Position numbers and translations under genes: made by a program. Positions 1-7,496 of a stretch of DNA of 64,000 nt are shown here, piece after piece. A model generated the notes under the pieces. That model was not told the origin of the DNA, did not search any database, and saw only the letters and a list, made by a program, of their open reading frames with translations. The DNA is from Aquiflexum balticum DSM 16537 (lineage in GTDB: Bacteria; Bacteroidota; Bacteroidia; Cytophagales; Cyclobacteriaceae): NCBI RefSeq assembly GCF_900176595.1, contig NZ_LT838813.1:2560001-2624000 (forward strand), read 5' to 3'. How positions within the stretch are numbered: position 1 is the first letter of the stretch; each line of letters opens with the position of its first letter.

Positions 1-504
<504 letters not shown>

Positions 505-550
505 CAGTCCGAAGCTGCCGCATTCTCTGCGAGACATATCATGGATCTGA

Positions 551-653
551 GTACCAAGTACCAAGTACAAAGTACAAAGATCTTGAACTTAAGATATTGG
601 TCCCATAGCGGACACTGTATCCAGCATTGTACATCGTACTTTGTACCTGGTAC
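551..653 (+). repeat. GTAC heptad tandem repeat and long hairpin in the 23S-5S spacer
   Basis: Four tandem 7-mers (GTACCAA, GTACCAA, GTACAAA, GTACAAA) occupy 551-578. The segment 558-575 pairs with 636-653 (17 of 18 positions), which would give a long spacer stem around a loop of about 60 nt. A related run of GTAC heptads lies just upstream of cysS at 54507-54534, so this looks like a dispersed element rather than a normal spacer sequence. A role in rRNA processing is possible but not shown. Confidence 0.6.
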
Positions 654-660
654 AGAAAGA

Positions 661-770
661 TTAGGCGGCCCAGCGCAGGGGTCCCACCTCTTCCCATCCC
701 GAACAGAGAAGTTAAGCCCTGCAGCGCCGATGGTACTGGGGTTACACCCGGGAGAGTAGGCCGCCGCCAC
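661..770 (+). rRNA. 5S ribosomal RNA
   Basis: A 5S rRNA of about 110 nt. It has the conserved core CCCATCCCGAACAGAGAAGT and the segment GATGGTACTGGGG. The closing helix is visible: GGCGGCC (664-670) pairs with GGCCGCC (759-765). It follows the 23S gene after a spacer of roughly 155 nt and is followed directly by the operon terminator. The ends are approximate to a few bases. Confidence 0.95.
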
Positions 771-777
771 ATTATTC

Positions 778-804
778 AAAAGCCAGCCCCTAAAGCTGGC
801 TTTT
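778..804 (+). terminator. Intrinsic terminator of the rRNA operon
   Basis: A perfect 10-bp stem AAAAGCCAGC/GCTGGCTTTT encloses the loop CCCTAAA and ends in a short T run just after the 5S gene. Confidence 0.85.
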
Positions 805-1131
805 GGCGTTTACAGGGTGGTATTGTTTTCCCTGCTGTCATGATCCCGGCCACCTCCTCCCATCATGAACCGCTGCGCCTGCCCGCCGCTACTTTGCCAC
901 AGATCTTTTGGGGAAACCCAAAGGTTTTTCACGTTTTGGGAATGACTTTGATATTTTATGTACTGGATTAGGGAGCCATTTTTTTTTGCTCATTGGACTA
1001 AGGCCTTGACTGACGGAAAATCCAACTAACTATCCAATTCTGAATATTTGGCAGGGTTTGACATTTGGATTATTGATAAATTTAAAAAGTTTGGGAAAAT
1101 ATATAATGGTGGGTAATATTTTATAGCGTAA
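805..1131. other. Gene-free stretch between rRNA operon and EEP gene
   Basis: No coding region, tRNA or repeat could be supported here. The open frame crossing 5S into this stretch is not plausible as a gene because it covers the rRNA and its terminator. Confidence 0.6.
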
Positions 1132-1992
1132 TTACTTGAACTCGACCTCAGCCATTACAGGAAAATGGTCTGAAGGATATTTCATGCCGTAATTATCCGT
1201 TAGAATGCCATGTCTTAGGACTTTAATATTTGGACTTACAAAAATATGGTCTATTATTCTATCCGGTAAAATCCCCCAATTGAATGCATTAAAAGTTCCT
1301 TGGTTTCCGACTGAAGCAGTTTTTGAGACTATTCTACTATCTTTCAAAGAAGAGTTTTCCAAAATAGTCAGATAGGCTGGATTCTCGGGGTCAACATTAA
1401 AATCACCCATAAAAATAACAGGAAGTCCAGTTTTGTTTTTTTCTTTTATTTTTCGGATCACGAGTTTACTGCTTTCTTCTCTCGCTTTTTGACCAACGTG
1501 ATCATAGTGGATGTTGAAAACATAGAAAGATTTCCCATCGTTATCCTTAAATTTTGCCCAGGTACAGACGCGTTTTAAAGCAGCATCCCAACCTACGGAA
1601 GGTGTTTCTGGAGTATCTGATAGCCAAAAGGTATCATGTTCCAACAAGGAAAATTTCTCTGGATTATAAAAGATGGCACTGAATTCTCCTGACTTTCCTC
1701 CATCATCCCTTCCAACCCCGATATAGGGGAAATCTAATGCCTTTTTTAGGTCTTCCAATTGATTATACAACCCCTCTTGTGTACCGATGATATCCATTTT
1801 ATGGAATATTATTTGGTTAATTAAATGTGGAGACCGATTGATCCATAAATCTGATAGATCCTTGGGATTATCAAATCTGATATTATATGTGGCTATTTGA
1901 TAAGTTTGAGCCATGGATTTATTGGATTGTAGAAGAAAAATCAAATTTAAACAGATAAGAAATATTGAAAACTGAAAATTAATTGGTTTCAT
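1132..1992 (-). CDS. Secreted endonuclease/exonuclease/phosphatase family protein
   Basis: A 286-residue metal-dependent phosphoesterase of the EEP (DNase I-like) fold. It has an N-terminal signal peptide of about 28 residues, so it acts outside the cytoplasm. The family motifs are present in order: TYNIRF near residue 35, a TQEG metal-binding glutamate, NIHYDHVG, MGDFNVDP, and the terminal pair DHIFVSP and YPSDHFPVMAEV. Family members cleave nucleic acids, phosphoinositides or other phosphodiesters, and the substrate cannot be read from sequence. The gene stands alone and is divergent from the flavin reductase gene. Confidence 0.9.
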   Translation of the reverse strand: MKPINFQFSIFLICLNLIFLLQSNKSMAQTYQIATYNIRFDNPKDLSDLWINRSPHLINQIIFHKMDIIGTQEGLYNQLEDLKKALDFPYIGVGRDDGGKSGEFSAIFYNPEKFSLLEHDTFWLSDTPETPSVGWDAALKRVCTWAKFKDNDGKSFYVFNIHYDHVGQKAREESSKLVIRKIKEKNKTGLPVIFMGDFNVDPENPAYLTILENSSLKDSRIVSKTASVGNQGTFNAFNWGILPDRIIDHIFVSPNIKVLRHGILTDNYGMKYPSDHFPVMAEVEFK

Positions 1993-2088
1993 ATCAATAA
2001 GATTTTTGAGATGTTTAATTTAGTGATTAAGTTCAAAAAAAACAGGACTACCGAAAGAAACTATAGCTGTTAATTAAAAATTTTAAAG

Positions 2089-2979
2089 ATGCTGACAATC
2101 AATCCTGGAAATATTTCCACCTCAGAATTCCATAGCTACCTCTTGGGGGCTGTGGCTCCAAGACCCATTGCTTTTGCTAGTACAATGGATAAGAATGGTA
2201 ATATTAACTTAAGCCCTTTCAGTTTCTTCAATGTTTTTGGATCCAACCCTCCCGTATTGGTATTCTCACCATCTAGGAGAGTGAGAGATAATACAACCAA
2301 ACACAGCTTTGACAATGTCAAAGAGGTTCCGGAGGTAGTGATAAATATTGTGAATTTTGCCATTGTAGAGCAGATGTCTTTGGCTAGTACCGAATATGAC
2401 AGAGGTATTAATGAGTTTGAGAAGTCAGGATTGACACAGGTTCCTTCTGAAATGATCAAACCCCCTAGGGTAAAAGAAGCACCGGTTGCATTTGAGTGCA
2501 AGGTTTTGAATATAATTCCAGTTGGAGAAGGTGGCGGCGCTGCAAACCTTGTGATTTGTGAAGTGATTTTAATGCATATCCATCAGGCGATTTTAGATGA
2601 GAACAATAAGATAGATCCCCAAAAATTGGATGCGGTGGCACGAATGGGGGGAGATTGGTATTGCAGAGCGAGTGGCACATCCTTATTTGAAATTCCAAAA
2701 CCTATCCGAAATAAGGGAATTGGAGTGGATAATATACCCTCAGAAATCAGAAACAGTTCAGTTTTGACTGGCAATAATTTAGGTAGACTGGCAAATATTG
2801 AAATCTTACCTACGAAGGAAGAGGTGGCAGAATATTCCAATCAACCAGAAATTCAGGAAATGAAATTACGGTTTAAAAATGATCAGGAAAGTCTGATATT
2901 TCACATCCATCAATTTGCTAAAGAATCTTTGGAATCCGGGGATATTGAAAAAGCCTGGAAAATACTCTTGCAAGCATAA
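2089..2979 (+). CDS. Flavin reductase-like FMN-binding protein
   Basis: A 296-residue protein of the flavin reductase/FMN-binding split-barrel family. The N-terminal half carries the typical segment GAVAPRPIAFASTMD followed by NLSPFSFFNVF, which forms the FMN pocket in relatives. The family reduces or binds FMN and often supplies reduced flavin to a partner oxygenase. The C-terminal 100 residues are an extension common in Bacteroidota members. There is no signal peptide, so it is cytoplasmic. It is a single gene with its own terminator directly after the stop codon. No partner monooxygenase is nearby, so its physiological role is open. Confidence 0.85.
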   Translation: MLTINPGNISTSEFHSYLLGAVAPRPIAFASTMDKNGNINLSPFSFFNVFGSNPPVLVFSPSRRVRDNTTKHSFDNVKEVPEVVINIVNFAIVEQMSLASTEYDRGINEFEKSGLTQVPSEMIKPPRVKEAPVAFECKVLNIIPVGEGGGAANLVICEVILMHIHQAILDENNKIDPQKLDAVARMGGDWYCRASGTSLFEIPKPIRNKGIGVDNIPSEIRNSSVLTGNNLGRLANIEILPTKEEVAEYSNQPEIQEMKLRFKNDQESLIFHIHQFAKESLESGDIEKAWKILLQA

Positions 2980-3004
2980 AAAAAGGAGCCGAAAGCTCCT
3001 TTTT
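2980..3004. terminator. Terminator shared by convergent flavin reductase and sppA genes
   Basis: A 10-bp stem AAAAAGGAGC/GCTCCTTTTT with loop CGAAA follows the flavin reductase stop. The A and T runs on both sides make it usable in both directions. The sppA stop lies 18 nt away. Confidence 0.85.
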
Positions 3005-3021
3005 TAAATGTCTATTTTGGG

Positions 3022-4782
3022 TTATTGAATCACTATATCAAACGGCATTCTTACCATAATTCCCTGATGTTTTTTTACATTTTCTATTTGTTCATAAATA
3101 GGGTAAAAAGAACCCAATTTCTGTTGTTGATAAAACACCTGGACATCATTGGAAAATTGATTGAGAATTCTCTCAAACCAAGGCTTTTCCTGAGGATAAT
3201 AAACTACACGGTAATCATCAGACACACTTGCTTTTTCAGCTGCGATCGCAATTGCATCCTCCAAACTTCCCAAGACATCCACCAGACCATTTTCCAGTGC
3301 TTGATTTCCAGTCCAAACTCTTCCTGATGCCACTTTCATGACATCCTCTTTGGATTTGTTTCTGCCATCAGCGACTCTGGTAAGGAAAACATCATAACCT
3401 TCTTCAACCTGTCCCTGAAAAACACTTTTTTCCATTTCGGTGATTTTTCTTGTTGGACTTAGAAAATCAGAATATTCACCGGTTTTCACAACATCGGTTG
3501 TTATTCCCAATTTATTGTTGAGCAAGCCCTGTGCATTGAACCATAGTCCAAAAATCCCGATGGAACCGGTTATGGTATTTGGCTGGGCAACAATAGTGTC
3601 TGCGCCCGCAACGATGTAATACCCGCCAGAAGCTGCAACTTCACCCATTGAGGCAATTATCGGTTTTTCCTTTTTGGCTTCCTCCATTTCTCTCCAGATT
3701 ACTTCCGATGCCAATGCAGATCCACCTGGAGAATTTACTCTCAGGACTATGGCTTTGATATCTTTGTTTTTTCTGGCTTTTTTGATTTCTTCTTTGAATT
3801 GTTCTGAACCGATCGTACCCTCTAATTTACCTCCCATGATTTCACCTTCGGCAATAATTACAGCAATTCTGTTTTTTGAAAGCCTGTTTTTTGTCTTTGC
3901 TGATTTGTTGATCCGGTTGATATTTACAGTGTTGATATTATCTTCTTCTTTGAGGCCAAGTTTTTCCTTGAGCAGGTTGATCACTTGATCTTCATACCAT
4001 AGTGCGTCTACTAATTTATGTTCTACCGCATCTTTGGTTTTGCGGACAAGCATTTTGGAATTTATTTCACTGATTTGCTCGAAAGAAATTCCTCTTGATT
4101 CACCCACTTCTTCCAACAAGGTTTTATTTAAATCACCTAGCAATGATTCCGTCTGTAAACGACTTTCATCACTCATTTTTTCGAGCATAAAGGGTTCTAC
4201 TGCACTCTTAAAATCCCCGACCCTGAAAATTTGCGGTTCAACCTCAATTTTTTCTAAAAGACCTTTGAAAAACATGACTTCAGCTGCAAAACCGTTGAAC
4301 TCCATCGCTCCTGATGGATTGACATAAACCTCATCAGCAACCGAGCTAAGATAATAGCCTCCCTCAGTATAATATTCACCGTAGCTAACAATAAACTTTC
4401 CGGAATTTTTGAATTTTACCAATTCATCTCGGAATTCCTTCATTCCGGCCTGACCTGCTGTGAAAGTACCTGCTTTCAGGAAAATACCCTTTACATTTTC
4501 ATTTTCCGTTGCAGTCTGAACAGCCCTTTTCAAATTCGTGAGTCCTATAGTCGGAATCCCGCCGAAAAGCCCGAAGGATGAAAAGTCAGGGTCATCTTCA
4601 CTGCTTCTTTCTGTCAAAATCCGCCCCTCAAGATTCAAAACAAGCACTGTATTTTCTTTTATATCAATTTCATCCTCAGCTGAAGATATTACTGCAAGTA
4701 TACCTGCTAAAATAAAAAAGCTCATCACTGAAAATATCAGCAGACCAACAATTACGGCCAAAACATTACCTAGAAATCTCAT
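3022..4782 (-). CDS. sppA: Signal peptide peptidase SppA, 67K type
   Basis: A 586-residue membrane-anchored serine protease that degrades cleaved signal peptides in the envelope. One N-terminal transmembrane helix spans about residues 7-33. Two tandem ClpP-like S49 domains follow, the long form typical of Gram-negatives. The catalytic lysine is K192 in GDFKSAVEPF and the nucleophile is S385 in AASGGYY, which match the known Lys/Ser dyad split over the two repeats in E. coli SppA. The oxyanion region VNSPGGSA lies near 350. It is a single gene, divergent from folK and convergent with the flavin reductase gene. Confidence 0.95.
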   Translation of the reverse strand: MRFLGNVLAVIVGLLIFSVMSFFILAGILAVISSAEDEIDIKENTVLVLNLEGRILTERSSEDDPDFSSFGLFGGIPTIGLTNLKRAVQTATENENVKGIFLKAGTFTAGQAGMKEFRDELVKFKNSGKFIVSYGEYYTEGGYYLSSVADEVYVNPSGAMEFNGFAAEVMFFKGLLEKIEVEPQIFRVGDFKSAVEPFMLEKMSDESRLQTESLLGDLNKTLLEEVGESRGISFEQISEINSKMLVRKTKDAVEHKLVDALWYEDQVINLLKEKLGLKEEDNINTVNINRINKSAKTKNRLSKNRIAVIIAEGEIMGGKLEGTIGSEQFKEEIKKARKNKDIKAIVLRVNSPGGSALASEVIWREMEEAKKEKPIIASMGEVAASGGYYIVAGADTIVAQPNTITGSIGIFGLWFNAQGLLNNKLGITTDVVKTGEYSDFLSPTRKITEMEKSVFQGQVEEGYDVFLTRVADGRNKSKEDVMKVASGRVWTGNQALENGLVDVLGSLEDAIAIAAEKASVSDDYRVVYYPQEKPWFERILNQFSNDVQVFYQQQKLGSFYPIYEQIENVKKHQGIMVRMPFDIVIQ

Positions 4783-4854
4783 ATTTTTATAAATTATTCC
4801 GCTAAATTAATTCTTTTTTATTTATGTTTAATTGATGTAGTTATTAACAGATTA

Positions 4855-5355
4855 ATGGAGAAAGTAGTTTTGATTGTGGGAGGTAATTTAGGAAATAGAT
4901 TAGCATTGATTGAGGAAGTGACTCTCCTATTGTCCAAAACGCTTGGCAATCCTCTGTCATTCTCCTCTATATATGAAACAGAGGCATGGGGAGGAATCTC
5001 ATCAGGCAATTACCTCAATCAGGTTTTGGTCTATGAAACCAATGATAAACCTGAGTTTATTTTAAAATCAATTTTGGGTATTGAGGATAAATTGGGAAGG
5101 GAAAGGAAAGTCAAGTGGGGAGATAGAAATATGGATATTGATATTCTGTATTATGGTTCTAAATTAATAAACAAGGAAGATCTTACCATTCCTCACCCTT
5201 TTATTCAAGATAGAAGGTTTGTCTTGGTGCCGCTCAATGATGTCCTTCCGGATTATGTTCATCCAATACTATTAAAATCCCATTCCGAACTTCTTGATCT
5301 TTGTAAGGATCAATCACAGGTATCAGTTTATTTAAAATTAAATCCCGGAATTTAA
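4855..5355 (+). CDS. folK: 2-amino-4-hydroxy-6-hydroxymethyldihydropteridine pyrophosphokinase
   Basis: HPPK transfers pyrophosphate from ATP to 6-hydroxymethyl-7,8-dihydropterin, a step of folate synthesis in the cytoplasm. The 166-residue length fits a single-domain HPPK. The signature WGDRNMDIDILYYG contains the two metal-binding aspartates D94 and D96, and RERKVKWG precedes it. The N-terminal VGGNLGNR corresponds to the pterin-binding loop, and IPHPFIQDRRFVLVPL is the conserved C-terminal block. Its stop codon lies inside a hairpin shared with convergent fabD. Confidence 0.95.
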   Translation: MEKVVLIVGGNLGNRLALIEEVTLLLSKTLGNPLSFSSIYETEAWGGISSGNYLNQVLVYETNDKPEFILKSILGIEDKLGRERKVKWGDRNMDIDILYYGSKLINKEDLTIPHPFIQDRRFVLVPLNDVLPDYVHPILLKSHSELLDLCKDQSQVSVYLKLNPGI

Positions 5356-5364
5356 CCGGGATTT
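5340..5364. terminator. Terminator between convergent folK and fabD
   Basis: The stem AAATCCCGG/CCGGGATTT encloses the folK stop codon and is followed by T-rich sequence. fabD ends 4 nt further on the other strand, so it probably serves both genes. Confidence 0.75.
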
Positions 5365-5368
5365 AATT

Positions 5369-6247
5369 TTAAATACTAGCTACTTCTGCTTCATTGTGGA
5401 TTTTTTTAACTAATCCTTGGAGTACCTTACCCGGACCACACTCTATAAAAATACCGGCGCCATCTTCTACCATTTGTTGGACCGATTGAGTCCATTTTAC
5501 AGGAGCAGTGAGTTGAGCTGTCAGATTTCTCTTAATTTCCTCCACATCACTGATTGCAGTCGTGCTTACATTTTGATAAATGGGACAACTAGGTTGATGA
5601 AAAGTTGTTGCTTCAATTGCTTTTTGAAGTTTATCCCTTGCAGGTTCCATAAGGGGAGAGTGAAATGCACCACCAACAGGTAGGGGCAAGGCCCTTTTTG
5701 CTCCTGCCTCTTTCATCTTTTCACATGCTATTTCTATTCCTTTATTACTTCCTGAAATCACTAGTTGGCCTGGGCAATTATAATTTGCAGGTACTACAAT
5801 TTCATTTTCTATTGAGGCACATATTTCTTCCACTTTACTATCCTCCAATCCCAAAATCGCAGCCATTCCTGATGGATTGATTTCACAAGCTTCCTGCATG
5901 GCAAGTGCTCTTTGATAAACCAATTTCAAGCCATCTTCAAAAGCGAGGACGCCATTGGCAACCAATGCTGAAAATTCTCCAAGAGAATGCCCTGCTACCA
6001 TATCAGGTTTAAAATCAGATGATGTCATTGCCAAAATCACCGAGTGCAAAAATATTGCAGGTTGTGTTACTTTGGTCTGTTTGAGTTCTTCTGCGGATCC
6101 TTCAAACATGATGTCTGAAATCCTGAATCCCAATATCTGATTGGCTTTTTCAAACAAGTCCTTTGCTTTTGTATCGGATTGATACAAATCTTTTCCCATT
6201 CCTGTGAACTGTGCTCCCTGACCAGGAAATACATATGCTTTTTTCAT
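5369..6247 (-). CDS. fabD: Malonyl-CoA:ACP transacylase
   Basis: FabD loads malonyl groups from CoA onto acyl carrier protein for fatty-acid elongation in the cytoplasm. From the chosen start the protein is 292 residues, the usual length. The acyl-transferase nucleophile is S88 in GHSLG and the catalytic histidine is H196 in GGAFHSPLM. The N-terminus YVFPGQGAQ is typical. An upstream ATG would add 11 residues, but MKKAYVFPGQG is the family-like start. A TATATTTG box 22-29 nt upstream fits a Bacteroidota promoter. Confidence 0.95.
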   Translation of the reverse strand: MKKAYVFPGQGAQFTGMGKDLYQSDTKAKDLFEKANQILGFRISDIMFEGSAEELKQTKVTQPAIFLHSVILAMTSSDFKPDMVAGHSLGEFSALVANGVLAFEDGLKLVYQRALAMQEACEINPSGMAAILGLEDSKVEEICASIENEIVVPANYNCPGQLVISGSNKGIEIACEKMKEAGAKRALPLPVGGAFHSPLMEPARDKLQKAIEATTFHQPSCPIYQNVSTTAISDVEEIKRNLTAQLTAPVKWTQSVQQMVEDGAGIFIECGPGKVLQGLVKKIHNEAEVASI

Positions 6248-6268
6248 TATTCTAGATTTTGTAAAGTG

Positions 6269-6276
6269 CAAATATA
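6269..6276 (-). promoter_or_regulatory. Candidate -7 promoter box of fabD
   Basis: TATATTTG on the minus strand matches the Bacteroidota TAnnTTTG -7 consensus. It lies between the terminator of the upstream carbonic anhydrase gene and the fabD start, so fabD would have a short leader of roughly 15 nt. No clear -33 TTTG is seen at the usual spacing. Confidence 0.45.
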
Positions 6277-6286
6277 TCAAAAAAAA

Positions 6287-6308
6287 AGAGGTCTTGTGGG
6301 AGACCTCT
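6287..6308 (-). terminator. Terminator of the carbonic anhydrase gene
   Basis: An 8-bp stem AGAGGTCT/AGACCTCT with loop TGTGGG is followed on the minus strand by a run of T residues. It starts 22 nt after the carbonic anhydrase stop. Confidence 0.85.
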
Positions 6309-6329
6309 CGATGGCAATAAGATCATAAT

Positions 6330-6989
6330 TTAATCATCTATGGTAAGGGAATCTATATTCATGCCTCCCAAATCATATATTTCGGTGATTTCTTTTAATG
6401 CGGCATTGAAATCGATCTTTAAATCAATCAACTTTCCTGTGCCAACGTCAAATACCCAACCATGGATTTTCATACCTCTATTTCTTACCGCTTTTTGAAC
6501 CACAGCTGTTTTTAATAAATTAACACACTGTTCCTGTACATTTAATTCAACAAGCCGATCATATTTTTCTGATTCACCTTCTATACCCTTTAGTTCGTTC
6601 CTGTGGATTCTGTAAACATCCCTGATATTCCTCAACCAGGGATTCAATATCCCCAAATCAGCGGAGTTCATAGCAGCTTTGACGCCACCACATTGATAAT
6701 GGCCACAAATTACCACATGATCAACTTTTAAATAATCCACAGCATAGGTCAAAACTGACATGGCATTGAGATCAATACTGATCACCATATTGGCAATATT
6801 TCTGTGTACAAAAACATCTCCGGGTTCAACGCCCATCAAATCCTCGGCAGTGACCCGACTATCTGAGCAACCTATATATAATATATCAGGATTTTGACCT
6901 TTTGCTAAATTTTTAAAATAGTCCGAATCTTTTTCAAGTTTTTTAGCGATCCAATCCTCGTTATTTTTAAATACACTTGGTATATCCAT
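6330..6989 (-). CDS. Beta-class carbonic anhydrase
   Basis: A 219-residue zinc enzyme that interconverts CO2 and bicarbonate in the cytoplasm. All active-site residues of the beta class are visible: zinc ligands C41, H97 and C100, with the D43/R45 dyad in CSDSRV. The motif HVVICGHYQCGGV carries the second ligand pair. Length and motifs fit the plant/bacterial type. It is a single gene with a clear terminator, upstream of fabD. Bicarbonate supply to carboxylases such as acetyl-CoA carboxylase is a plausible role, though only the neighbourhood with fabD hints at it. Confidence 0.95.
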   Translation of the reverse strand: MDIPSVFKNNEDWIAKKLEKDSDYFKNLAKGQNPDILYIGCSDSRVTAEDLMGVEPGDVFVHRNIANMVISIDLNAMSVLTYAVDYLKVDHVVICGHYQCGGVKAAMNSADLGILNPWLRNIRDVYRIHRNELKGIEGESEKYDRLVELNVQEQCVNLLKTAVVQKAVRNRGMKIHGWVFDVGTGKLIDLKIDFNAALKEITEIYDLGGMNIDSLTIDD

Positions 6990-7088
6990 AATATTTTCTT
7001 TTGTTCACTATAATGATAATTTATAGGATAATGAAAACCAAGAATTTCAGAGATAATAGTAGTGATCTGTAATTATTGTCAACTTTGT

Positions 7089-7496
7089 TTAAAGAAATTT
7101 TGCTTTCTCCTCTTCAGAGGGCAGTCGACAGGTCTCTTTTTGACCAAACCATTTATACCTGTTTCTGGCTATCCAATCGTATATAGGATTTCTTAAAAAA
7201 GAGGGGATAACAATAAAGATATAAAGTAATGGCCATAATCCACTCAAATTCCGGGCGATTTCCAAAGCAGCTCGACTTTTATAATAGACGTGGTTTTTGT
7301 GTATGTAGACCAGAGAATCCAAATATTCCTCATTGATTTGATAATCTTTCAGAATATTTTTAGAAGCGACTTCCTGAAGAGCTCCTACCTTAAATTTGTC
7401 CTTTTTATCCCTGGAAATTATAAAGTCAACAGCATTGTTGCACAAGTTACAAACACCATCAAACAATACTATTATAAATTTATCCTGAACCCTCAT
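7089..7496 (-). CDS. DUF393 (DCC family) thiol-disulfide oxidoreductase-like protein
   Basis: A 135-residue small protein of the DCC/DUF393 family, which is thioredoxin-like. The defining motif FDGVCNLCNNAVDFI is near residues 13-27, with a CxxC pair. The segments YKSRAALEIA and LWPLLYIFIVIPSFLRNPIYDWIARNRYKWFG complete the family pattern. No signal peptide is visible. Its start overlaps the end of the upstream gliding-type gene by 4 nt, so the two may be co-transcribed. The biochemical function of the family is poorly known. Confidence 0.88.
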   Translation of the reverse strand: MRVQDKFIIVLFDGVCNLCNNAVDFIISRDKKDKFKVGALQEVASKNILKDYQINEEYLDSLVYIHKNHVYYKSRAALEIARNLSGLWPLLYIFIVIPSFLRNPIYDWIARNRYKWFGQKETCRLPSEEEKAKFL

